Shown: piece after piece, positions 8,378 through 16,137 of the stretch
Numbering within the stretch: the first letter of the stretch is position 1
Layout of the letters: every line of letters starts with the position of its first letter
NCBI GenBank assembly: GCA_002429165.1
Contig: DIYV01000036.1
Coordinates: 1 to 25,555 of the forward strand
Source: Gallionella sp. UBA6045
GTDB taxonomy: Bacteria; Pseudomonadota; Gammaproteobacteria; Burkholderiales; Gallionellaceae
Length of the DNA stretch: 25,555 nucleotides
Direction: 5' to 3'
The notes under the pieces: model-generated
Seen by the model: only the letters and a program-made list of their open reading frames with translations
What the model was told of the DNA's origin: nothing
Database searches by the model: none
Made by a program: the position numbers and the translations under genes

Positions 8378-8604
8378 GCAGCAGTTATCGGCAACTCGAT
8401 TTCTTCCGCACGCCATGCGGCGTAGCGCAATGCTTGCGTGATGTCTTCCGCTTCGAGATAGGGATACAAGGCGAGAATTTGCGGCGTGCTTTTACCGCTG
8501 GCGACCAGTCCGGTGAGCATGCCTACAGTGACACGTTGCCCACGGACACACGGCTTGCCACCCATGACGGCGGGATCGGCGGTGATGCGGTTAAGTTGTT
8601 TCAT
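8374..8604 (-). CDS. DUF433-family antitoxin (VapB-like), apparently orphaned
   Basis: 76-residue DUF433 protein. The signature ITADPAVMGGKPCVRGQRVTV at the N-terminus and the ALYPYLEAEDITQALRYAAW stretch (helix-turn-helix-like) define the family. DUF433 proteins are usually antitoxins encoded directly upstream of a PIN-like DUF5615 toxin and probably autorepress their operon. The start has AAGGAG at good spacing (8612-8618). The downstream partner survives only as a short truncated frame with the expected 4-base overlap. It may persist as a harmless antitoxin or protect against related modules (inference). Confidence 0.85.
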   Translation of the reverse strand: MKQLNRITADPAVMGGKPCVRGQRVTVGMLTGLVASGKSTPQILALYPYLEAEDITQALRYAAWRAEEIELPITAA

Positions 8605-8661
8605 GGTGAGACTCCTTAGCTTGGGTGTGGCAGCATGGCTATTTTAGCGGATATTCTTGCG

Positions 8662-8758
8662 AGCCATATCGCGTTATTGTACGCGCGGACGGAACGATGC
8701 GACTTCGGCAGCAAGCGGGCTTTGTTCGGAAAAAAACGTTCGACTTCGAGGGACACGG
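8662..8758 (-). pseudogene. Decayed second copy of the 5' end of the DinG/YoaA-type helicase gene
   Basis: This stretch matches the first ~34 codons of the helicase gene (8092-8189) in the same orientation. The 78 bases next to the start differ at four positions plus one missing base in the A-run; the distal 20 bases differ at six. Read on the reverse strand it starts GTG TCC CTC GAA. With the lost base restored it gives the helicase N-terminus with LAAEV instead of LASEV, then a stop where the intact gene has a second Gln, then R-D-M-A. The frameshift and stop show it is dead. Several differences are synonymous or conservative, so it may derive from a diverged allele or homologue rather than a recent duplication. 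Confidence 0.8.
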
Positions 8759-8880
8759 TTGGGAAATTTATCCTGACTAAAGGTAATATGAATATTGGCT
8801 CGGGGCAGCGTTACAGTGCGGTGTTAATTTTACGCGAGCGAGTATCATAGCGGTACGAATTTCGAGATTCATATGCGAAA

Positions 8881-8886
8881 GGAGGT
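8881..8886 (+). promoter_or_regulatory. Strong Shine-Dalgarno site (AAGGAGGT context)
   Basis: A near-perfect anti-16S match, AAAGGAGGT spanning about 8878-8885, lies 7 bases before the ATG at 8893. It fixes the start of the flavin-reductase-like gene and is stronger than most ribosome-binding sites in this window. Confidence 0.7.
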
Positions 8887-8892
8887 GCAGCG

Positions 8893-9429
8893 ATGGCGAA
8901 AAGAACTTTTCCCTTATCCAACGTTTACCGCCTGCTGGAGCCGGGTCCGGTGGTGCTGGTGACCACCGCGCACAAGGGCAGGGCGAACATCATGACCCAG
9001 TCGTGGCACACGATGATGGAATTCGTGCCGCCGCTGGTGGGCTGCGTGATCAGCGGGCGGAATTACAGCTTCGATGCGCTGGTTGCAACGAAACAATGCG
9101 TGATCAGCATCCCGACTGTGGAACTGGCAAAGCAGGTGGTGGGCATCGGCAACTGTTCGGGAAAGAAAGTGGACAAGTTCAAGAAGTTCAAGCTGACGCC
9201 GCTGCCCGCATCAGAGGTGGCGCCGCCGCTGATCGCCGAGTGCTACGCGAATCTTGAATGCAGGGTCGCCGATAGCAGGCTGGTGAACAAGTACAACTTC
9301 TTCGTGCTGGAAGTAGTCAAGGCGTGGATAGACCCCGCGATGAAGAATCCGCGTACCCTGCATCACCAGGGCAATGGTGTGTTCATGGTGGGGGGCGAGA
9401 CGATCAAACTGCCTTCAAAAATGAAATGA
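8893..9429 (+). CDS. Flavin reductase-like (DIM6/NTAB) FMN-binding protein
   Basis: 178-residue protein of the flavin reductase-like split-barrel family. It probably binds FMN and acts as an NAD(P)H:flavin oxidoreductase or similar; the substrate is unknown. The family features are the N-terminal PGPVVLVTTAHKGRANIMTQ strand-loop, the SFDALVATKQCVISIP segment, and GIGNCSGKKVDKFKKFKL followed by IAECYANLECRV. There is no signal peptide, so it should be cytoplasmic. It stands alone with a very strong ribosome-binding site. A tiny ORF overlaps its stop (ATGA at 9426). Confidence 0.82.
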   Translation: MAKRTFPLSNVYRLLEPGPVVLVTTAHKGRANIMTQSWHTMMEFVPPLVGCVISGRNYSFDALVATKQCVISIPTVELAKQVVGIGNCSGKKVDKFKKFKLTPLPASEVAPPLIAECYANLECRVADSRLVNKYNFFVLEVVKAWIDPAMKNPRTLHHQGNGVFMVGGETIKLPSKMK

Positions 9430-9512
9430 TCCGGTCAGTGAAGATCCTGCAAATCAAGTTTGATAAGCAAGGCAAAGTGCGCAGTTATAACTGGTTGGCT
9501 TCCAGTCAATAG
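9426..9512 (+). pseudogene. 28-codon ORF resembling the tail of a BamE/SmpA-type domain
   Basis: An ATG overlaps the stop of the flavin-reductase-like gene (ATGA). The frame encodes 28 residues that include ILQIKFDKQGKVRSYNW. The pattern strand-D-x-x-G-x-V-x-S-Y is reminiscent of the C-terminal strand of SmpA/OmlA (BamE-like) lipoproteins. No upstream part of such a gene is visible. It may be a leftover C-terminus or a coincidental small ORF. Low confidence. Confidence 0.3.
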
Positions 9513-9517
9513 ATATC

Positions 9518-9553
9518 GCAAGGCCGGACAAGCTGCTGCCTGTTCGGCCTTGC
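9518..9553. terminator. Hairpin between convergent genes, possible bidirectional terminator
   Basis: GCAAGGCCG (9518-9526) pairs perfectly with CGGCCTTGC (9545-9553), with partial pairing inside the 18-base interior. It lies between the forward flavin-reductase gene and the reverse DsrE-like gene. Neither side has a clear T-run, so intrinsic termination is uncertain. Confidence 0.4.
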
Positions 9554-9578
9554 AACACGGCCAACTGCCCGGTGCGTA

Positions 9579-10010
9579 TCAGGGGCGGATATATGCGTAG
9601 CCGTGCTGTTGCTTCTTGATGATCTCGACCACGCCCGAGGGGACATAGCTGGTATTCACAAGCATGTCGGCATCCGTCAGCTTCATAGCCTTCATCGTGT
9701 TTTGACAAGCCACGATGGCGATACCCGACTTTTTGGACTCGTCGATCCGATTGGCGACGACGGAATCCATCTTGAGCATGCCTATTCCGGGACCATAAGC
9801 GACGATCTCGATATCAACCTTGTCCGCTCCGAATGCAGTCTGCACATTTTTCGCATTGTTGAGCGCCAGATTCCATTTGCCGCTATCGGCATCGCTGACC
9901 TGTATTACCACTTTTTCTTTTGTCGCCGCTGCTTCAGAGGCGGTTGCATTGAATGATGTCATAGATAACGAAAGGGCAAATGCGGCAGCCAGTATATTGA
10001 AATATTTCAT
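9579..10010 (-). CDS. Periplasmic DsrE/DsrF-like family protein
   Basis: 143-residue protein with a signal peptide (hydrophobic residues 6-19, likely cleavage after ATA at about 24), followed by a DsrE-like alpha/beta fold (VVIQVSDADSGKWNLALNNAKN, then VDIEIVAYGPGIGML). It has one cysteine, Cys102 in IVACQNTMKA, at the position where DsrE-fold proteins keep a reactive Cys. DsrE-like proteins include sulfur-transfer subunits, but exported single-domain members are mostly uncharacterised, so a role in periplasmic sulfur or redox chemistry is only a guess. A GAGGAAAA ribosome-binding site supports the start. It diverges from the YaiI-family gene. Confidence 0.8.
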   Translation of the reverse strand: MKYFNILAAAFALSLSMTSFNATASEAAATKEKVVIQVSDADSGKWNLALNNAKNVQTAFGADKVDIEIVAYGPGIGMLKMDSVVANRIDESKKSGIAIVACQNTMKAMKLTDADMLVNTSYVPSGVVEIIKKQQHGYAYIRP

Positions 10011-10096
10011 TTATGATTTTCCTCGTGAATTATAAAAGTATAACCTTGCAAACAACTACAGCCATCCCCGATCGGCGGAGCGATAAAAATCACCCC

Positions 10097-10170
10097 GGAT
10101 ATTTTGAATATCCCCGTGCCGAGGTTGAGACGATTCTAGCATGGCGCCCTTGATATTCGATCGAAATATC
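10097..10170. promoter_or_regulatory. Two palindromes sharing GATATT/AATATC half-sites in a divergent intergenic region
   Basis: GGATATT-TTG-AATATCC (10097-10113) and GATATT-CGATCGA-AATATC (10152-10170) have the same half-site but different spacers. They lie between the reverse DsrE-like gene and the forward YaiI-family gene. They could be binding sites for one regulator, or short hairpins. A further 10-base palindrome, ATTGATCAAT, is at 10227-10236. The rest of the 271-base gap shows nothing I recognise. Confidence 0.25.
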
Positions 10171-10281
10171 CCAGCGATAATAGTGTTGCTGCGGAATGAA
10201 GCAAACGGCGATACTGTGTGATTTTAATTGATCAATATTGCCGATCGTTATCGCAATCAACCCGGCGCCGGGAGTCAGGTA

Positions 10282-10728
10282 ATGCAGATTTGGGTGGATG
10301 CCGACGCGTGTCCGAAGGTCATCAAGGAAATTTTGTTCCGAGCTGCGGACAGGCGACAATTCCAATTGACGCTGGTTGCAAACAAGCCACTGTATTGCCC
10401 GCCATCACGGTTTATCCGCGCCATACAGGTGCCGGCGGGTTTTGACGTGGCCGATAACAGGATCGCCCAATTGGTCGAGCCGCGTGACCTGGTGATCACA
10501 GCCGATATTCCGCTGGCCGCCGATGTGATCGCGCGTGGCGGCCATGCCTTGAATCCGCGCGGGGAGTTTTATACTGTGGACACGATCCAGGAGAGGCTGA
10601 CCATGCGTAATTTCATGGATGGCTTGCGCGGCAGCGGCGTGGAGACGGGCGGCCCGCCGGTTTTCAGCCAAAGTGATCGCCGGGAATTTGCCAATCAGCT
10701 GGACAAATTTCTGGCCAGACATGCGTGA
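10282..10728 (+). CDS. YaiI/YqxD family protein (UPF0178, DUF188)
   Basis: 148-residue cytoplasmic protein of the UPF0178 family, which has a PIN-like/NYN-type fold and unknown function. Diagnostic segments are the N-terminal [32 protein letters not shown], and GRGE-type [21 protein letters not shown] chose the ATG directly before [10 protein letters not shown], which has GGAG 7 bases upstream (10271-10274). The earlier in-frame start at 10228 would add 18 residues not found in the family. The length matches E. coli YaiI (152). Confidence 0.88.
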   Translation: MQIWVDADACPKVIKEILFRAADRRQFQLTLVANKPLYCPPSRFIRAIQVPAGFDVADNRIAQLVEPRDLVITADIPLAADVIARGGHALNPRGEFYTVDTIQERLTMRNFMDGLRGSGVETGGPPVFSQSDRREFANQLDKFLARHA

Positions 10729-10812
10729 ATCCGGGGTGAGCTGCGCTGTTGGCGTGGTGTATTGAACTAGCGTATGCTTTGCGTGTCAATCGCGGGGTGA
10801 AGGAGCGCAAAG

Positions 10813-11433
10813 ATGCTGCATTATTTTCGTAATCCACTGGTTTATCTGATACCCATAGCCCTGCTGCTCTCGGCATGCGCCACGACACAGCTTACCTCGG
10901 TCTGGAAAGACCCGTCATACCAGACACGCCCCGCCAGGATCCTGGTAATCGGGGTAGCCAGGAGTCCGCTCAACAGAAGACTTTTCGAGGACGAGTTTGT
11001 CCGGCAGCTGAAATCCCGCGGTACGGATGCCATCGCAAGCTATACCGTTCTTCCCGATGCGCAACAGGGTGACCAGGCGGACATCGCGAAAAAAGTGGCC
11101 GAACTGGGGGCCGATACGGTGCTCATCACCAGACTGGTGAGCAAAAAAGTCGTGCAGGTCTATGTGCCGGGCACGCCCTACTATCCGCCGCCTTTTTACG
11201 ATACCTGGCCGAACTATTACGTTTATGGCTACCGTTACATGTACACGCCGGGTTATATCGCCACTGACGAATATGCAGTCATCGAGACCAATCTGTATGA
11301 TGCAAAGACAGACAAGCTGATCTGGGCTGCCTCATCGGAGACGGGGATAAACGACTCGGATAAAAATCTGATCCAGTCCTACATCAAGGTAATGGTGAAC
11401 AACATGATCGGACTGGGACTGCTGGGCAAATAA
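10813..11433 (+). CDS. Putative lipoprotein, DUF4136-like
   Basis: 206-residue protein with a lipoprotein signal: hydrophobic residues 9-19, then lipobox LLSAC with the lipidated Cys at 22. The mature part starts TTQLTSVWKDPSYQ. It then has an alpha/beta stretch (ILVIGVARSPLNRRLFEDEF, later ADTVLITRLVSKK), a Tyr/Pro-rich segment at about 116-150, and YDAKTDKLIWAASSETG near the end. That layout resembles DUF4136 envelope lipoproteins, whose function is unknown. GGAG lies upstream of the ATG at suitable distance. It probably stands as its own transcription unit. Confidence 0.75.
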   Translation: MLHYFRNPLVYLIPIALLLSACATTQLTSVWKDPSYQTRPARILVIGVARSPLNRRLFEDEFVRQLKSRGTDAIASYTVLPDAQQGDQADIAKKVAELGADTVLITRLVSKKVVQVYVPGTPYYPPPFYDTWPNYYVYGYRYMYTPGYIATDEYAVIETNLYDAKTDKLIWAASSETGINDSDKNLIQSYIKVMVNNMIGLGLLGK

Positions 11434-11582
11434 ACTATCCTGTTCAATTCACGCGGTACTTGCAGTGGTTCTGTATACGGCCACTCAAATAATGAATAAT
11501 AATGGCCCCCGGATATGAGGGGCGCGATAACCGGCATTAACATCCTCCGGCTAGCCACACAAAAGCCAAATAAAAAATAGAC

Positions 11583-12941
11583 ATGGCAAAACCAAAAACG
11601 ATTTACTCCTGCACGGAATGCGGCGGACAGGTATCCAAGTGGCAGGGGCAGTGCCCGCACTGCGACGCATGGAACACCCTGGTGGAGAGCGTGGCAGAAG
11701 TTGCGGCGAGCGGGAAGAACCGTTTCAACGCGCTGGCGGCAACCGGCAGGGTGCAGATGCTCGCCGAGGTTGAAGCGGCGGAAGTACCGCGCACGCCCAC
11801 CGGCATCGTCGAGTTCGATCGCGTGCTGGGCGGCGGGCTGGTGCAGGGCGCGGTGGTGCTGATCGGCGGCGACCCCGGCATTGGCAAATCCACCTTGTTG
11901 CTGCAAACACTGGCGCATCTCTCCACGCACAAAAAAGTGCTGTATGTCAGCGGCGAGGAATCGACACAGCAGATCGCATTGCGCTCCAAGCGGCTGATGC
12001 TGGATGCTCATGCAATGCACCTGCTGGCGGAGATCCAGCTGGAAAAGATCCAGGCGGCCATCGCGCAGGAAAAACCGGATGTGGTGGTGATCGATTCGAT
12101 CCAGACCGTGTATTCCGAACAACTCACTTCCGCCCCCGGCTCGGTGTCGCAGGTGCGCGAATGCGCGGCGCAACTCACCCGTGTCGCCAAGAGCGGCAAC
12201 ATCACGATGATCCTGGTCGGCCACGTCACCAAGGAAGGCGCGCTGGCCGGGCCGCGCGTGCTGGAGCATATCGTCGACACGGTGCTGTATTTCGAGGGGG
12301 ATACCCATTCCAGTTTTCGCCTGGTGCGCGCATTCAAGAACCGCTTTGGTGCGGTGAACGAACTCGGCGTGTTCGCGATGACCGAGAAGGGCCTGCGCGA
12401 AGTGAGCAATCCTTCCGCACTGTTCCTGTCGCAGCACGGCGCGCAGGTGGCGGGTTCGTGCGTGATGGTGACGCAGGAAGGCACGCGCCCGCTGCTGGTC
12501 GAGATACAGGCGCTGCTCGACGAGGCGCATTCACCCAGCCCGCGCCGCCTTTCATTGGGCCTGGAACAGAACCGCCTCGCGATGTTGCTTGCTGTGCTGC
12601 ATCGCCATGCCGGCATCGCGTGCTTCGATCAGGACGTGTTCATCAACGCGGTGGGCGGCGTGAAGATCACCGAACCGGGTGCCGATCTGGCGGTGCTGCT
12701 CGCCATCGTATCCTCGCTGAAGAACAAGCCGTTGCCGGAAAAACTGGTCGTGTTCGGGGAGGTCGGTCTTGCCGGGGAAGTGCGTCCGGTGCAGCGCGGC
12801 CAGGAACGTTTGAAAGAGGCCGCCAAGCTGGGTTTTACGCATGCGATCATCCCCAAGGCCAATGCGCCCAAGCAAAAGATCGCAGGCATGGAAATCATCG
12901 CGGTGGACCGTGTCGAGGATGCTGTCAGCCGGATGCGTTAA
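11583..12941 (+). CDS. radA: DNA repair protein RadA
   Basis: RecA-like ATPase of 452 residues that promotes branch migration and unwinding of recombination intermediates. It has an N-terminal C4 zinc finger (C10, C13, C24, C27), Walker A GGDPGIGKST (95-104), Walker B-like VVVIDSIQT (from about 167), the RadA-specific KNRFG motif (252-256), and a C-terminal Lon-protease-like domain (about 280-452) containing GGVKITEPGADLA and GEVGLAGEVRPV. The length matches E. coli RadA (460). The 149-base gap before it has no clear promoter; a weak GCCCC/GGGGC hairpin lies near 11505-11523. The downstream channel gene starts 21 bases after its stop. Confidence 0.96.
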   Translation: MAKPKTIYSCTECGGQVSKWQGQCPHCDAWNTLVESVAEVAASGKNRFNALAATGRVQMLAEVEAAEVPRTPTGIVEFDRVLGGGLVQGAVVLIGGDPGIGKSTLLLQTLAHLSTHKKVLYVSGEESTQQIALRSKRLMLDAHAMHLLAEIQLEKIQAAIAQEKPDVVVIDSIQTVYSEQLTSAPGSVSQVRECAAQLTRVAKSGNITMILVGHVTKEGALAGPRVLEHIVDTVLYFEGDTHSSFRLVRAFKNRFGAVNELGVFAMTEKGLREVSNPSALFLSQHGAQVAGSCVMVTQEGTRPLLVEIQALLDEAHSPSPRRLSLGLEQNRLAMLLAVLHRHAGIACFDQDVFINAVGGVKITEPGADLAVLLAIVSSLKNKPLPEKLVVFGEVGLAGEVRPVQRGQERLKEAAKLGFTHAIIPKANAPKQKIAGMEIIAVDRVEDAVSRMR

Positions 12942-12962
12942 GTCCGCAGCGAAAGGGGTACG

Positions 12963-13541
12963 ATGGGAAAGACACGATTGGAGGCGTTCAGTGACGGCGT
13001 GATCGCCATCATTATCACCATCATGGTGCTGGAGCTGAAAGTGCCGCATGGTTCGGATTTTGAATCATTGCTGCCACTGCTGCCGGTCTTTCTCAGCTAC
13101 GTACTCAGCTTCGTCTACCTGGGCATTTACTGGAACAATCACCACCACATGCTGCACACGGTGCAGCATGTCAGCGGCGGGATACTGTGGGCGAATCTGC
13201 ATTTGCTGTTCTGGTTGTCGCTCATCCCCTTTGTGACCGGCTGGATGGGCGAGAACCATTTCGCCGCGCTGCCCACCGCGCTGTATGGCGTGGTGCTGCT
13301 GATGGCCGCAGTGGCTTACTGGATACTGCAGAATTTCATTATCGCGGCGAGCGGAGGCAGGGAGTCGCTGCTGGCCAAAGCGGTAGGCAATGATCGCAAG
13401 GGAAAGATTTCACCATTGCTGTACGCCATCGCGATTGCAGCCGCATTCTGGAACCAGTGGTTTTCAGATGCGTTATACGTATTGGTTGCCATCATGTGGC
13501 TGGTGCCCGACCGGCGTATCGAGCGGATCATGGCCGAATGA
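12963..13541 (+). CDS. TMEM175-like (DUF1211) membrane protein, putative potassium channel
   Basis: 192-residue inner-membrane protein with about six hydrophobic helices. The signature RLEAFSDGVIAIIITIMVLEL at residues 5-25 carries the RxxxFSD motif (R5, F9, S10, D11) of the TMEM175/DUF1211 family, whose bacterial members form tetrameric K+-permeable leak channels. HHHMLHTVQHV follows TM3. It sits 21 bases after radA and may be co-transcribed. I see no functional reason for pairing with a repair protein. Confidence 0.85.
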   Translation: MGKTRLEAFSDGVIAIIITIMVLELKVPHGSDFESLLPLLPVFLSYVLSFVYLGIYWNNHHHMLHTVQHVSGGILWANLHLLFWLSLIPFVTGWMGENHFAALPTALYGVVLLMAAVAYWILQNFIIAASGGRESLLAKAVGNDRKGKISPLLYAIAIAAAFWNQWFSDALYVLVAIMWLVPDRRIERIMAE

Positions 13542-13587
13542 TATGGCCCGGTCTGGAAAGATAAAATACACAGGAGAGTTTTTTAAC

Positions 13588-13632
13588 ATGAACGAATTGC
13601 TCGTTGTTGTGCTGTTTGCGGTATCGCGTTAA
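13588..13632 (+). CDS. Candidate 14-residue leader ORF before fadE
   Basis: ATG with AGGAGAG about 9 bases upstream, encoding MNELLVVVLFAVSR and then TAA, 42 bases before the acyl-CoA dehydrogenase start. The good ribosome-binding site and hydrophobic peptide suggest it may be translated. It could be a short leader, or a chance frame. No function is known. Confidence 0.25.
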   Translation: MNELLVVVLFAVSR

Positions 13633-13674
13633 AGTGCAGATACAAAAAATAATAATTCGGGAGATACAACGATC

Positions 13675-16110
13675 ATGATATTTACCGTTCTGGCTGCCCT
13701 GGCGATATTCGTTTTGCTGGCGTTTTTCCGTGCTTCGATCACCAGCTGGGTGTTGGCGATCATGGTGGTGGTGCCGGTGATCTCGATCATGGCGCGCTTC
13801 TCGGATAACGTGCTGATCGTGATCGGCGTCGCGCTGATTTTATTTATCGTGTTCTTCGGTATCCCGTTCATGCGCCGCAATGTGGTCAGTGCGGTCGTGT
13901 TCAAAATCTTCCGCAAGGTCCTGCCGCAAATTTCCGCCACCGAACAGGAAGCGATCGATGCCGGTACGGTGTGGTGGGATGGCGAACTGTTCGGCGGCAA
14001 CCCGGATTGGGGCAAGCTGCTGGCCTTTCCTAAGTGCGGGATCAGTGAGCGGGAACAGGCCTTCCTGGACAACGAAGTCGAGCAACTGTGCGCGATGCTG
14101 GACGATTGGGACATCACGCACAACCGCGCCGACCTTCCCCCCGCAGTCTGGCAATTCATCAAGGACAAAGGCTTCTTCGGGATGATCATTCCAAAGCGCT
14201 ACGGAGGGCTGGAGTTCTCCGCACAGGGCCATTCGGCAGTGGTGAGCAAGGTGGCTTCGCGCAGCGGCACGGCAGCGGTGACGGTGATGGTGCCGAATTC
14301 GCTGGGGCCGGCCGAACTGTTGCTGCATTACGGGACGGAAGAGCAAAAGGAAAAATACCTGCATCGGCTGGCGAAGGGTCTGGAAGTACCCTGTTTCGCG
14401 CTGACCGGACCGTTCGCCGGATCGGATGCCGGCGCGATCCCCGATTACGGCATCGTGTGCCGCGGCGAATTTGGCGGCCAGCAGAATGTGCTGGGCATGC
14501 GCCTGACCTGGGAGAAGCGCTATATCACGCTGGCGCCGGCAGCCACGCTGCTCGGTTTGGCTTTCAAATTGTATGACCCGGAACACCTGCTAGGCGGGGA
14601 AACCAGCCTCGGCATCACGCTTGCGCTGATTCCCACCGATACCCCGGGCGTGCAGATCGGCCGCCGCCATTTCCCGCTGAATTCAGCTTTCCTGAACGGA
14701 CCGACGCAGGGCAGGGACGTGTTCATCCCGATGGATTACATCATCGGCGGCACCTCGCGCGTGGGCCAGGGCTGGCGCATGCTGATGGAATGTCTGGCGG
14801 CGGGCCGCTCGATCTCGCTCCCGGCCAGCAGCATAGGCGGCATGAAGCTGGTCGCGCGCACCAGCGGCGCATACAGCCGCGTGCGCAAACAATTCAAGGT
14901 GCCGATCGGCAAATTCGAGGGCGTGGAAGAGCCGATGGCACGCATCGGCGCGCACACTTACATGGTCGAGGCGGCGCGCCGCTTCACCGCGCTGGCGGTC
15001 GATCTGGGCGAGAAGCCCTCGGTGGTCTCGGCCATCATCAAATATCACTCCACCGAGCGCTGCCGCGTCGTGATCAACGATGCGATGGATGTGCACGGCG
15101 GCAAGGGCATCAGCCTCGGGCCGGATAATTATCTGGGACGCTTCTACCAGCAGATGCCGGTCGCGATCACCGTGGAAGGCGCGAATATCCTGACCCGCAC
15201 GCTGATGATCTTCGGCCAGGGGGCGATCCGTTCCCATCCCTATGTGCTGAAGGAGATCGCCGCGGTAAACGACCCTGACCGCAAACATGCGCTGCACCAG
15301 TTCGACGAGGCGCTGTTCGGACACATCACTTTTGCATTGAGCAATGCCGCGCGCAGCCTGGTGTTCGGGCTGACCGGCGGGCGCGGCATGGCAACGCCGC
15401 ATGGCGAAGAAACACGGCGCTATTACCAGCAGCTGACACGCTTTTCGGCCTCCTTCGCGCTGAGCGCGGATATCGCGATGGCCGTTCTGGGCGGTGCGCT
15501 GAAGCGGCGCGAGAAAATCTCCGCCCGTCTGGGCGATGTGTTGAGCCAGCTCTATCTGTGCTCTGCGACATTGAAACGCTTCGAGGACGAGGGCAGGCCT
15601 GCCGAGGATTTGCCGCTGCTGGATTGGGCGGTGCAGGATTCGTTGTTCCAGATCCAGCAGGCATTCGACGGCGTGATCAGGAATTTCCCGAATGCATTCA
15701 TGCGCCAGTTGATCAGTGCTCTGGTTTTTCCGCTGGGACGGAGTTTGTCGCCGCCATCCGATCGCCTGGGGCACCAGATCGCCACCCTGTTGATGCAGCC
15801 CGGTGCGGCTCGCGATCGTTTGACGTCGGGTATCTATATTCCCGGCGATGAACAGGATGCGGTGGGCGCGCTGGAAGCGGCCCTGGCCAGCACGCTGGCC
15901 TGCGAACCCTTGCAGGTCACACTGCAACAGGCGCGCAAGGACGGCAAGCTGAAGGCGCTGGAAGAATTGTCGCGCATTGCCGAAGCGCGCGACCAGGGTT
16001 TGATCAGCGCGGAACAGGCATTGCAGCTTGAGCGCGACTATGCGCTGCGCCGCAAGGTCATCATGGTCGATGATTTTGCACCGGAACATTTGCGGGCAGC
16101 GGTTCAATAA
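13675..16110 (+). CDS. fadE: Acyl-CoA dehydrogenase FadE (long form, DUF1974 C-terminus)
   Basis: FAD-dependent enzyme that performs the first step of beta-oxidation, converting acyl-CoA to trans-2-enoyl-CoA. At 811 residues it matches E. coli FadE (814). It begins with hydrophobic helices (residues 1-20, 23-40 and 45-66) that anchor it to the inner membrane. The acyl-CoA dehydrogenase domain follows, with FALTGPFAGSDAG near residue 241 (substrate/FAD region), GQGWRMLMECLAAGRSISLP, and VEGANILTRTLM at about 500, in the region of the catalytic base. The last ~270 residues form the FadE-specific C-terminal domain. It is the first large gene of a fatty-acid degradation cluster and ends 27 bases before the next gene. 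Confidence 0.94.
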   Translation: MIFTVLAALAIFVLLAFFRASITSWVLAIMVVVPVISIMARFSDNVLIVIGVALILFIVFFGIPFMRRNVVSAVVFKIFRKVLPQISATEQEAIDAGTVWWDGELFGGNPDWGKLLAFPKCGISEREQAFLDNEVEQLCAMLDDWDITHNRADLPPAVWQFIKDKGFFGMIIPKRYGGLEFSAQGHSAVVSKVASRSGTAAVTVMVPNSLGPAELLLHYGTEEQKEKYLHRLAKGLEVPCFALTGPFAGSDAGAIPDYGIVCRGEFGGQQNVLGMRLTWEKRYITLAPAATLLGLAFKLYDPEHLLGGETSLGITLALIPTDTPGVQIGRRHFPLNSAFLNGPTQGRDVFIPMDYIIGGTSRVGQGWRMLMECLAAGRSISLPASSIGGMKLVARTSGAYSRVRKQFKVPIGKFEGVEEPMARIGAHTYMVEAARRFTALAVDLGEKPSVVSAIIKYHSTERCRVVINDAMDVHGGKGISLGPDNYLGRFYQQMPVAITVEGANILTRTLMIFGQGAIRSHPYVLKEIAAVNDPDRKHALHQFDEALFGHITFALSNAARSLVFGLTGGRGMATPHGEETRRYYQQLTRFSASFALSADIAMAVLGGALKRREKISARLGDVLSQLYLCSATLKRFEDEGRPAEDLPLLDWAVQDSLFQIQQAFDGVIRNFPNAFMRQLISALVFPLGRSLSPPSDRLGHQIATLLMQPGAARDRLTSGIYIPGDEQDAVGALEAALASTLACEPLQVTLQQARKDGKLKALEELSRIAEARDQGLISAEQALQLERDYALRRKVIMVDDFAPEHLRAAVQ

Positions 16111-16137
16111 CATCCAAGTTCGGGGAGTGCTCTGGCT

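Noticed and set aside
8092..8758. Attachment-site repeats of a genomic island
   Set aside because: The direct repeats are helicase coding sequence of about 97 bases with mismatches and no integrase or tRNA lies nearby, so att sites are not supported.
10029..10055. Promoter with a perfect TATAAT on the reverse strand before the DsrE-like gene
   Set aside because: The predicted transcript would begin within the ribosome-binding site, and the only -35-like sequence has a 15-base spacer.
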